From Chitinophaga sp. MM2321 (GTDB lineage Bacteria; Bacteroidota; Bacteroidia; Chitinophagales; Chitinophagaceae), in contig NZ_OZ035533.1 in NCBI RefSeq assembly GCF_964033635.1, forward strand, positions 5,613,001 to 5,677,000: a stretch of 64,000 nucleotides of DNA. The letters are read 5' to 3'. How positions within the stretch are numbered: position 1 is the first letter of the stretch; each line of letters begins with the position of its first letter. Position numbers and translations under genes: made by a program. A model generated the notes under the pieces. It had not been told where the DNA came from, did no database searches, and saw only the letters and a list, made by a program, of their open reading frames with translations. This document shows, piece after piece, positions 17,438 to 24,671 of this stretch.

Positions 17438-18031
17438 ATGTCTTTAAAAAATCTTAATCCCCGGTTTGCAGTGCTGTTGCTGTTTATCCTGGCAGCTGGT
17501 ATCATACGTGTAGTGTTGGGAGCTGATACAAACATGTCTCCTATAGCCATGTTCACACCGGTAGGTGCTATGGCTTTATTTGGCGGCGCCTCTTTTTCAC
17601 AAAAATGGAAATCATACGCATTCCCTTTATTAACGTTGTTTATCAGCGACATCATCCTGATGCAGTTCTTTCACCCGGAATATGCAGCAGGTATCTTGTA
17701 TAAAGGCTGGATGTGGAACTATGTAAGTTTTGTATTCATGGTATTGGCTGGTCAGCTGATGATCAAAAAAATAAGTGTTTCAAATGTGGTGCTGGCATCT
17801 GTTGCAGCGGCATTGATCCATTTTGCTTTTTCCAACTTCGGTGTGTGGATGAGTGGTTCTACAGATATTACCACCGGCTTACCTTTTACAAGAGATTTCG
17901 CCGGCCTGGCCAAATGTTATATCCTGGCCATTCCTTTCATGCAATATGCGCTGATCGGAAACCTGATCTACGGTGCTATTTTCTTTGGTAGCTTTCAACT
18001 GGTACAACGCAGGCTCCGCCTGGCACAATAA
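17438..18031 (+). CDS. DUF6580 family putative transport protein
   Basis: A 197-residue integral membrane protein with about six hydrophobic segments. It carries the block MSPIAMFTPVGAMALFGGAS near residue 30, which I associate with the DUF6580 family. It resembles S-components of ECF vitamin transporters and frequently sits with B12 genes in Bacteroidota. A role in corrinoid movement across the inner membrane is plausible from its place between the BtuB-like receptor and the cob genes. No ECF ATPase is present in the window. Confidence 0.75.
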   Translation: MSLKNLNPRFAVLLLFILAAGIIRVVLGADTNMSPIAMFTPVGAMALFGGASFSQKWKSYAFPLLTLFISDIILMQFFHPEYAAGILYKGWMWNYVSFVFMVLAGQLMIKKISVSNVVLASVAAALIHFAFSNFGVWMSGSTDITTGLPFTRDFAGLAKCYILAIPFMQYALIGNLIYGAIFFGSFQLVQRRLRLAQ

Positions 18032-18038
18032 AGTATTT

Positions 18039-18127
18039 GAGATTTAATTGTCTGGAGATTTAGTTATCTGGAAATCTGATTTTAGAGAGACCCTTTAAAT
18101 GATCGGATTACCAGATGATTAAATCTC
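18039..18127. repeat. intergenic imperfect inverted repeat plus direct repeat
   Basis: GAGATTTAATTGTCTGG at 18039-18055 is followed by a near copy at 18055-18071. The reverse complement of CCAGATGATTAAATCTC (18111-18127) matches the first copy with two mismatches. It fills the 142-nt gap between the DUF6580 gene and the lipoprotein gene, inside an otherwise tightly packed operon. Confidence 0.65.
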
Positions 18128-18173
18128 TACATGTTTCTGAGAAATTGAATATTCTGTATAAAATAAATAGACC

Positions 18174-19502
18174 ATGCGCATATTTTCACGCAAACTCCAA
18201 CTTCCCATTTTCCTGGCAGTAGCAGCTGTATTCACTTTCGCTGCCTGTCAGAAAGATAATGTTTCCGAAATCATTATACCCACTGTTGTTGACCCGGGTC
18301 TTAAAGACGGCAAAGACACGATTGCTGTTGGCGATACCAGGATACTAAGTCCTCAGCTGGCCAACTCTACAAACGGCACTTACCAGTGGCTGGTGAATGG
18401 TGTGATAGCAGGTACCGACTCTACTTTTACGTTCACGCCAACGGAAAGCGGCGACTACACCATTTCCTTTAGCGTGAGTTCCGGCAACAGTCTGACATCT
18501 TACTACTACCGCATCAAAGTAACTGACAAATACGATAACGGTTTTTATCTCATTAATGAAGGCTGGTTCGGACATGAGCCCGGCGATGTAAACTTCTACC
18601 GTAATGGGGAAGATACCCTGCACCTGAATATATTTCAACGGGAGAATGCGGGTAAAACACTCGGTACCACCACCGAATACGGCGCTGTATTTGACCGCAA
18701 ACTGTATCTCATTTCCAAAGAGGGACCATTTGTAGTAGCGGATGCTTCTTCTATGAAAGAAACCGGCCGCGTACCGCAACTGCCTGCTAATGGCAATTCC
18801 TTTGTAGGTGTAGATGCCAACAGGGGCCTCATTGCGACCGTGGATGGTGTTTACCCTATCAACCTTCAGACACTGGCAGTGGGCGCTAAAATCAGCGGCA
18901 TTACCGGCCAGGTAGGTGGCATGATCAAAACAGACAACCATATATTGGTGATGTCTGAGCAGGATGGCATCATTGCCTTGAATACAGGTGATTTCAGCAT
19001 CGCACAAAAACTGGTGAAAGCAGATGTGGGTTTTGCCAGAACGGCCGATGGCAGTATATGGGCCGGGGGCGGTAAATTCCTGTATGCCATCAATCCGCAA
19101 ACATTGGAAGTAACTACGGTTGACATACCATTTGATCTCTATGGCGCATGGGGCGCATGGAATGCCGGCATGCTGACAGCATCGACTGCTGAAAACGCCT
19201 TATTCCTGGGAAAAACCAATGCATGGGGCGCCGGTGGAAGAGAAATCTATAAATATCAACCTGGTAATGCTGCCTCTTTACAAACACCTTTTATTACCTT
19301 ACCTGTAGACAGAGAGTTAATCGGCGCAGGTGTAAGATATAATCCAGCCAACAATTCACTGGTTGTTACCGGCATAGAACCCGGTTATGGAGATCACTAC
19401 AAGGAAAACACACTTTTTATATACGATGCATCCAGTGCAGCCACGAAGAAAACTATTGCCTACACAGGCTTTTTCTTCCCAGCTATGCCGGCATTTAATT
19501 AA
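18174..19502 (+). CDS. surface lipoprotein with Ig/PKD-like and DUF5074-type beta-propeller domains
   Basis: A 442-residue lipoprotein: the signal peptide ends in FTFAAC, so Cys26 would be lipidated. Residues ~45-120 look like a PKD/Ig-like domain (ANSTNGTYQWLVNG ... YTISFSVSSGNS). The remainder repeats short blades (FYLINEGWFGHEPGDVNFY, GGMIKTDNHILVMSEQDGI), as in YncE/DUF5074 proteins that accompany B12 or heme receptors in Bacteroidota. Likely a surface-exposed partner of the receptor. Corrinoid binding is inferred from context. Confidence 0.75.
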   Translation: MRIFSRKLQLPIFLAVAAVFTFAACQKDNVSEIIIPTVVDPGLKDGKDTIAVGDTRILSPQLANSTNGTYQWLVNGVIAGTDSTFTFTPTESGDYTISFSVSSGNSLTSYYYRIKVTDKYDNGFYLINEGWFGHEPGDVNFYRNGEDTLHLNIFQRENAGKTLGTTTEYGAVFDRKLYLISKEGPFVVADASSMKETGRVPQLPANGNSFVGVDANRGLIATVDGVYPINLQTLAVGAKISGITGQVGGMIKTDNHILVMSEQDGIIALNTGDFSIAQKLVKADVGFARTADGSIWAGGGKFLYAINPQTLEVTTVDIPFDLYGAWGAWNAGMLTASTAENALFLGKTNAWGAGGREIYKYQPGNAASLQTPFITLPVDRELIGAGVRYNPANNSLVVTGIEPGYGDHYKENTLFIYDASSAATKKTIAYTGFFFPAMPAFN

Positions 19503-19520
19503 TAATATCCAGCGGCTATT

Positions 19521-20033
19521 ATGTTACACTTAGTTACGGGTGGTGCGCGATCCGGCAAAAGCAGGTATGCGCAGGAGCAGGCTTTATCACTGAGCACGCA
19601 ACCTGTGTATGTGGCCACCGCGAAAGTGTGGGATGAAGATTTTGCACAGCGCATCCAACGGCATAAAGCTGAAAGAGGCGCTGCCTGGATCAACTACGAA
19701 GAAGAGTTGTACGTGAGCCGCCTGCCACTCGACGGACAGACAGTGGTGATTGACTGTGTAACTTTATGGCTCACCAATTTTTTTGCACTGCATGCGTATG
19801 ATATGGATAAAACTTTATCCGCCATACAGGAAGAGATCCGGGTGTTGCAACAAAAAGCAGGTGTATTTATTATTGTCACCAATGAAATAGGAATGGGTGT
19901 GCATGCGGAAACAGCCGTCGGGCGCAGGTTTACCGACCTGCAAGGCTGGGTGAACCAGTACATTGCACGTATGGCCGACACCGTAGTATTAATGGTAGCA
20001 GGCATTCCGGTTGTAATAAAAGGTGAAGCATGA
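19521..20033 (+). CDS. cobU: adenosylcobinamide kinase / adenosylcobinamide-phosphate guanylyltransferase
   Basis: Bifunctional enzyme that phosphorylates adenosylcobinamide and then makes adenosylcobinamide-GDP. The P-loop is VTGGARSGKSRYAQEQA at residues ~5-20. The guanylyl-accepting His lies in RIQRHKAERG, followed by VIDCVTLWLTN and VTNEIGMGVHAETAVGRRFTD in variant form. At 170 residues it has the typical length. It starts the nucleotide-loop assembly block and overlaps cobT by 4 nt (ATGA). Confidence 0.95.
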   Translation: MLHLVTGGARSGKSRYAQEQALSLSTQPVYVATAKVWDEDFAQRIQRHKAERGAAWINYEEELYVSRLPLDGQTVVIDCVTLWLTNFFALHAYDMDKTLSAIQEEIRVLQQKAGVFIIVTNEIGMGVHAETAVGRRFTDLQGWVNQYIARMADTVVLMVAGIPVVIKGEA

Positions 20034-21085
20034 AAAATCAACAAGGCATCATGGAGATTACACCCCTATCGCAGGATTTGAAAGAAGCCTTGCAGGATAA
20101 AATTAACCAGAAGACGAAGCCTCCCGGCTCACTCGGCAAACTGGAGCAACTGGCTTTACAGGCCGGCATGGTGCAGCATACAATGACGCCTGTATTGAAG
20201 CAACCGGCGATCATTGTATTTGCAGGAGATCACGGCATTGCAGCAGAGGGGTTGGTAAATCCTTTTCCACAGGCAGTTACCGCGCAGATGGTATATAACT
20301 TCCTGCAGGGTGGCGCTGCCATCAATGTGTTTTGCCGGCAGCACCAGTTGCAGCTTACCGTAGTGGATGCGGGTGTAAATCATGTATTTGCTCCTCACCC
20401 CTTGCTGAAAGACCGGAAAATAGCCATGGGCACACAGGATTTCCTGCATGGTCCGGCGATGTCGCTGGAACAGTGCAGGCTGGCTATGCAGGCCGGTGCG
20501 GAAGAAGTAAAATTACTCCATACAGGAGGATGTAATATTGTAGGTTTTGGGGAGATGGGTATCGGCAATACATCTGCCGCTGCGCTGCTGATGAGTTACT
20601 TTACCCACATACCCGTGGCTGATTGTGCAGGCGCCGGTACCGGTAGCAACGTGCAACAGCTGGCGCAGAAGAAGGCCATCCTCCAGCAGGTGATGGCACA
20701 TCATGCTACACCACAAACAGCGGAACAGGCGCTGGCCACCTTTGGCGGCTTTGAGATAGCCATGATCTGCGGCGCTATCCAGCAGGCAGCAGCCCTGCAA
20801 ATGCTGGTGGTAATAGATGGGTTTATTGTTACCGCTGCCCTGCTGGCAGCAGCAGCCATGCAACCCGCCGTAAAAGACTACTGCGTATTTGCACACTGCT
20901 CTGAAGAAAAAGGACATAAAGCGATGTTGCAGTTCCTGGGCGTACAACCACTGCTACAGCTGGATATGCGACTGGGAGAAGGCACAGGTGCCGCAATGGC
21001 GATCCCTGTTATTCAAAGCGCCGTAGCATTCCTGGCCGAAATGGCCAGCTTCAATAGTGCACAAGTATCAAACCGTACCATATGA
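20030..21085 (+). CDS. cobT: nicotinate-nucleotide--dimethylbenzimidazole phosphoribosyltransferase
   Basis: Transfers phosphoribose from nicotinate mononucleotide to the lower-ligand base, activating it as alpha-ribazole phosphate. The diagnostic block KTKPPGSLGKLEQLA lies near residue 30, with FAGDHGIAAEG near 65 and GEMGIGNTSAAALL near 170. The catalytic Glu expected near the C-terminus fits DMRLGEGTGAA. The 351-residue length is normal. The ATGA overlap with cobU supports the start at 20030, although an internal Met at residue 8 is possible. Confidence 0.95.
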   Translation: MKNQQGIMEITPLSQDLKEALQDKINQKTKPPGSLGKLEQLALQAGMVQHTMTPVLKQPAIIVFAGDHGIAAEGLVNPFPQAVTAQMVYNFLQGGAAINVFCRQHQLQLTVVDAGVNHVFAPHPLLKDRKIAMGTQDFLHGPAMSLEQCRLAMQAGAEEVKLLHTGGCNIVGFGEMGIGNTSAAALLMSYFTHIPVADCAGAGTGSNVQQLAQKKAILQQVMAHHATPQTAEQALATFGGFEIAMICGAIQQAAALQMLVVIDGFIVTAALLAAAAMQPAVKDYCVFAHCSEEKGHKAMLQFLGVQPLLQLDMRLGEGTGAAMAIPVIQSAVAFLAEMASFNSAQVSNRTI

Positions 21086-21858
21086 AGAAACAATGGCAGC
21101 TATTGCTAACGGCTATCATGTTTTATACACGTTTACCCGTCCCCGTTAGTACGCCGTACAGCCCGGACATGCTCAATAAAGCCACCCGTTATCTCCCACT
21201 TGTTGGATGGATAACGGGTGCTTTTATGATAGCCGTTCTATATGTTTTCGGCGGTATCGCCCCGCGGATAGTAAGTGTATTGCTATGTATAATTATGAGC
21301 GTATGGGTAACCGGCGCCTTTCATGAAGATGGCTTCGCAGACATGTGTGATGGCTTCGGCGGTGGCTGGACCAAAGAAAGGATCCTGGACATTATGAAGG
21401 ACAGCCGCATCGGCACTTACGGCATGCTGGGCCTGTTGCTCCTGATGGCCCTGAAACTCACTTCCTTGTTGTCGCTCCCGATCAATAAGGTGATGCTGGC
21501 AGTGATAGCCGCGCAGCCTTTGAGCCGGTTTATGGCTGTTACCATTATCTATACCCACATCTATGTGCGGGAAAATGAAGACAGCAAATCCAAGCCCGTC
21601 TCCAAAGGCATTAGTTTGCCCGACCTCCTGCTGGCAGGGTGTTTTGGCCTGCTTCCTTTCGTGCTGGTCATGATCTATCTGCAAAATTATACGCTCCTGC
21701 TTATCATTCCTGCCCTGCTATTAGCCCGCTGGTACATGGCAAGGCTCATGCGCAAGTGGATCGGCGGATATACCGGTGATTGTCTCGGCGCTGTTCAGCA
21801 GATCTCGGAAACAGTCATATATTTGAGCTTTTGTATTCTAGCATGGAAATATATCTGA
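21082..21858 (+). CDS. cobS: adenosylcobinamide-GDP ribazoletransferase (cobalamin synthase)
   Basis: Integral membrane enzyme joining adenosylcobinamide-GDP and alpha-ribazole (phosphate). The catalytic metal-binding block is FHEDGFADMCDGFGGG near residue 80, followed by KERILDIMKDSRIGTYG, both diagnostic of CobS. It has several hydrophobic helices over 258 residues. Coupled to cobT by a 4-nt overlap, and its 3' end overlaps cobC by 16 nt. Confidence 0.95.
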   Translation: MKKQWQLLLTAIMFYTRLPVPVSTPYSPDMLNKATRYLPLVGWITGAFMIAVLYVFGGIAPRIVSVLLCIIMSVWVTGAFHEDGFADMCDGFGGGWTKERILDIMKDSRIGTYGMLGLLLLMALKLTSLLSLPINKVMLAVIAAQPLSRFMAVTIIYTHIYVRENEDSKSKPVSKGISLPDLLLAGCFGLLPFVLVMIYLQNYTLLLIIPALLLARWYMARLMRKWIGGYTGDCLGAVQQISETVIYLSFCILAWKYI

Positions 21859-22400
21859 TCCGGCACACCGCACCGGCAATAGAAAGCGGTATTTGTTATG
21901 GCTTCTCTGATGTGGATGTGGCCGATACCTTTGAAGAAGAAGTGGCACTGATCAGGACTAAACTCCCTGCGGGGTCATTTGATGTGTATACCAGTCCGCT
22001 GCAACGCTGCCGGAAACTGGCTGCTGCCCTATTCGGAGAAGTAGCCATCAGCGACGACCGCCTGCAGGAAATGAACTTCGGTGACTGGGAGATGAAGCCC
22101 TGGGAATCTATAGGTCGCGCTGAACTGCAAAAATGGGCGGATGATTTTGTGATAGAAAAGGTACCAGGCGGTGAAAGCTATGAAGACCTCTACACCCGCA
22201 GCATGGAAATGATAGCTGAACTCATTGAAAAAGGCAATGATGCTGTGCTCGTTACCCATGGCGGGGTGATCCGGTCTGTTCTCGCGCATGTAACCAATAC
22301 CCCGCTGGTGGACTCATTTGAGATAAAAGTAAACTATGGCAGAATTTCTCACCTGCATGTGGAAGACGACCAAATAAAAGTGATATTTTATAATTCATAA
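21843..22400 (+). CDS. cobC: alpha-ribazole phosphatase, histidine phosphatase family
   Basis: Removes the 5'-phosphate in the last step of nucleotide-loop assembly. The phosphoglycerate-mutase-type RHG motif appears as YLIRHTAP at the N-terminus. Further marks are YTSPLQRC, the acid NFGDWEM and the second catalytic His in LVTHGGVIR. An in-frame start at 21780 would add 21 residues inside cobS. The ATG at 21843 gives the canonical N-terminus MEIYLIRH and 185 residues. No other phosphatase-type substrate is suggested by context. Confidence 0.92.
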   Translation: MEIYLIRHTAPAIESGICYGFSDVDVADTFEEEVALIRTKLPAGSFDVYTSPLQRCRKLAAALFGEVAISDDRLQEMNFGDWEMKPWESIGRAELQKWADDFVIEKVPGGESYEDLYTRSMEMIAELIEKGNDAVLVTHGGVIRSVLAHVTNTPLVDSFEIKVNYGRISHLHVEDDQIKVIFYNS

Positions 22401-22481
22401 TGATCTTAAAATCTGATCATTATGTTAAAATTTCTAAATATCTCCCTAAAAATCAAAAAAACTGTTATTTCGTGCTAACTT

Positions 22482-22489
22482 TATGTTTG
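22482..22489 (+). promoter_or_regulatory. -7 box TATGTTTG upstream of tatA
   Basis: Exact TAnnTTTG match 41 nt before the tatA start, with CTGTT at about the -33 distance. It fits a separate promoter for tatA after the cobalamin operon. Confidence 0.55.
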
Positions 22490-22530
22490 GAATAACCGTA
22501 TATAAAAGAACATCATAAAAATCTGATATA

Positions 22531-22746
22531 ATGACAACATCATTTTTGAATATCCCGCTTTTGTTTTTGCAAGAAATAGGTGTGAAAGAATTACTGTTAA
22601 TCGCACTGGTTGTTTTGCTGTTGTTCGGCGGTAAAAAGATCCCTGAGTTAATGCGTGGTTTGGGTAGCGGCATACGTGAATTCAAAGATGCCAAAGACGA
22701 TCCAAAGAAAGATGCTAAGGATGCTCCGGAAGCACCAAAGCCATAA
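22531..22746 (+). CDS. tatA: twin-arginine translocase TatA/TatE-family subunit
   Basis: Small membrane subunit of the Tat export pathway. In 71 residues it has one N-terminal hydrophobic helix ([21 protein letters not shown]), the hinge [17 protein letters not shown] and an amphipathic/charged tail with a Lys/Asp-rich end. The usual TatA Phe-Gly hinge is present. It is monocistronic with its own promoter; tatC is not in the window. Confidence 0.92.
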   Translation: MTTSFLNIPLLFLQEIGVKELLLIALVVLLLFGGKKIPELMRGLGSGIREFKDAKDDPKKDAKDAPEAPKP

Positions 22747-22768
22747 GAAATTCATTACGGATTACCAG

Positions 22769-22844
22769 TTGCGGATAACGGATTTGTGGGTAGTAAAGAG
22801 CGAATAACTTTCGCGCTATCTTCTCACAAATCTGATATCCGCAA
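22769..22844. repeat. intergenic inverted repeat, 20-bp arms
   Basis: TTGCGGATAACGGATTTGTG (22769-22788) pairs with 22825-22844 with two mismatches, and the inner loop contains a second small stem (GCGAA/TTCGC). It lies between tatA and the MarC gene without a T-tract, like the other large intergenic stem-loops here. Confidence 0.65.
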
Positions 22845-22923
22845 TTTTAATTGATAGATACGCCCACACCAGCCTCCACCAGGCGCTGCTGCCTGTATAT
22901 CCATAAAGCCTACCCTTTCTGCT

Positions 22924-22931
22924 TATATTTG
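22924..22931 (+). promoter_or_regulatory. -7 box TATATTTG upstream of marC-family gene
   Basis: Exact TAnnTTTG match, 15 nt before the start codon at 22947. Confidence 0.5.
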
Positions 22932-22946
22932 CACAAATGAAGTTGC

Positions 22947-23513
22947 ATGTTCAGTATCGACCAAATTCTGGCTATTACCTTTACCTTATTTGCGGTTATT
23001 GATATTGTGGGATCTATTCCTGTGCTGGTATCCTTAAAAGAAAAACTGGGTCATATAGATGCGGGCAAAGCCACGCTGGCATCGGGCTTCCTGATGATAT
23101 TATTTCTCCTCGTAGGAGAACCCTTCCTGAAGATTTTAAGCGTAGACGTACACTCTTTTGCTGTGGCCGGCTCCATTGTGATCTTTGTCATCGGACTGGA
23201 AATGATCCTGGGCGTCGAATTCTTCAAAAGTGAGAAAGACGCCAAAGCCGGTAGCGTGGTCCCCATCGCCTTCCCGCTGATAGCCGGTTCGGGTACCCTG
23301 ACCACCATTATGTCGCTAAAAGCCAACTTCACCGCATATAATATCCTGGCCGGAATACTCCTGAACCTGGTGATCGTATACATCGTGTTGCGTTGTCTTA
23401 ATTACATAGAACGTTTACTGGGTAAAGCCGGACTGATGGTAGTGCGTAAATTTTTCGGGGTCATCCTGCTGGCAATAGCCGTTAAAATTTTCAAGAGTAA
23501 TATCAATTTATAA
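22947..23513 (+). CDS. MarC/UPF0056 family integral membrane protein
   Basis: A 188-residue membrane protein with about six helices. It opens with the family pattern DQILAITFTLFAVIDIVGSIPV and contains FVIGLEMILGVEFF and the polar block VPIAFPLIAGSGTLTTIMSL typical of MarC. The family has no established transport substrate; early links to multidrug resistance were not upheld. Monocistronic, directly before the tRNA gene. Confidence 0.88.
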   Translation: MFSIDQILAITFTLFAVIDIVGSIPVLVSLKEKLGHIDAGKATLASGFLMILFLLVGEPFLKILSVDVHSFAVAGSIVIFVIGLEMILGVEFFKSEKDAKAGSVVPIAFPLIAGSGTLTTIMSLKANFTAYNILAGILLNLVIVYIVLRCLNYIERLLGKAGLMVVRKFFGVILLAIAVKIFKSNINL

Positions 23514-23518
23514 TGTGA

Positions 23519-23550
23519 TTTGGGATTATACTTTAGAAAATGTAGTTTTG
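23519..23550 (+). promoter_or_regulatory. full Bacteroidota-type promoter of the tRNA gene
   Basis: TTTG at 23519-23522 and TAGTTTTG at 23543-23550 are separated by 20 nt, matching the -33 TTTG / -7 TAnnTTTG consensus. The -7 box ends 10 nt before the tRNA 5' end. Confidence 0.8.
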
Positions 23551-23560
23551 CGTTCTTCCT

Positions 23561-23635
23561 GGCCTCGTAGTACAATGGATAGTATAAGAGTTTCCGAAGC
23601 TCCAGATTCAAGTTCGATTCTTGACGAGGCTACCA
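23561..23635 (+). tRNA. tRNA-Arg (anticodon CCG)
   Basis: Folds as a cloverleaf. The acceptor GGCCTCG pairs with CGAGGCT (G1-U72 wobble), and the D stem GTAC with GTAT around AATGGATA. The anticodon stem AGAGT/GCTCC (one A-C mismatch at 27-43) carries the loop TTCCGAA, giving CCG. The variable loop has four bases. The T stem TCAAG pairs with CTTGA around TTCGATT, and the discriminator A is followed by an encoded CCA. It reads CGG codons. The gene has its own promoter and terminator. Confidence 0.93.
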
Positions 23636-23678
23636 AAAAAACCTCCCATGTGCATTTTTGCCATCGGAGGTTTTTTTT
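23634..23678 (+). terminator. rho-independent terminator of the tRNA gene
   Basis: AAAAAACCTCC pairs with GGAGGTTTTTT around a 19-nt loop directly after the CCA end, followed by a run of eight T. Confidence 0.85.
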
Positions 23679-23705
23679 GGTTAAATTTTGTGACCTATAA
23701 TATAA

Positions 23706-24608
23706 TTACCTGAACAGGTTAATGGTTAATCCAATTTCATAACCGCCATCCACATACGATTTAATGCCCCCCGTTTGTGTGGTGTACATCGCCTGCAGCA
23801 TCACTGTTTGCATGATGTTTACACCGATGCCGCCTGTAAAGCTCCCGGAAGTATGATATAATGCCAGCACGTTGCCTACATTGTTAAGAAATCCTACGTT
23901 CATGCCCAGGTCCAGGATATTATCGTTCCCTCTTACGCCCCTGTAACAAACTTTTGGCTCAAAGCTGCTAACAACGCCCTGTGGCAGGAATTTGTATGAT
24001 ACGGCGGTGAAATAAAGTGTACCGCCGTCTACAGCCTTATTGTCGCCGGTAAACACGCTTCTGATATTGGGCAGGGAGCCTTGCACGGTCCAGTGTTCAT
24101 TGGTATAAGCCATTCCGAACTCGCCTTCAAAATAATCGTCGCGGCGGTTAAACGCTCCGATGGAAGGATCGGAATCGTCGCCAACGATCTTTGTATAATC
24201 CAGTCGCTGTACGTTCAGCGCCAGCGACAGCCCGAAATGGAGGGCTTGCCCCTGCTGGCCCAGCGGCAAATGGTATGCGTACGATAGTGCTACCCTGGTG
24301 CGATTTAACAGTCCCGCTTCGTCATTAAAAACATGAACCCCCCCGCCTACACGGTTGCCGATATAGCCGTCGGCCGTAAAGAATTTCGATATGGGAGCGC
24401 CATCAATACCATTCATCTGGTGACGGTAAGCTGCGTTGATATGGAGCCCTGAATCAATGCCCGCCATCGCCGGGTTTGCCAGGTATTGATTCTGGAAATA
24501 CTGGGTAGCGGATGGCTCCAGCAAGGCCGGCGCCTCGCTGAGAGATTGGGCCATGCCCTGCATGCTGCAACCTGCTGTTAGTAATAAACATAGCAATGAA
24601 GTGCGCAT
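23706..24608 (-). CDS. PorP/SprF-family type IX secretion membrane protein
   Basis: Outer-membrane protein of the PorP/SprF family, which works with the type IX secretion and gliding machinery. The start at 24608 gives a clean signal peptide (MRTSLLCLLLTAGCSMQGMA); the frame also has ATGs up to 24671. The mature part has the family features: ATQYFQNQYLANPAMAGIDSG near the N-terminus, AALSYAYHLPL-like beta strands and a C-terminal barrel. It directly follows the giant protein with the sorting domain, a pairing common for type B cargo proteins in Bacteroidota. Confidence 0.88.
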   Translation of the reverse strand: MRTSLLCLLLTAGCSMQGMAQSLSEAPALLEPSATQYFQNQYLANPAMAGIDSGLHINAAYRHQMNGIDGAPISKFFTADGYIGNRVGGGVHVFNDEAGLLNRTRVALSYAYHLPLGQQGQALHFGLSLALNVQRLDYTKIVGDDSDPSIGAFNRRDDYFEGEFGMAYTNEHWTVQGSLPNIRSVFTGDNKAVDGGTLYFTAVSYKFLPQGVVSSFEPKVCYRGVRGNDNILDLGMNVGFLNNVGNVLALYHTSGSFTGGIGVNIMQTVMLQAMYTTQTGGIKSYVDGGYEIGLTINLFR

Positions 24609-24671
24609 ATAGCTGGTATATAATAGTGTATGGAATGAGAAACGCATGTTATCACATTTTAGTAGGGACAT

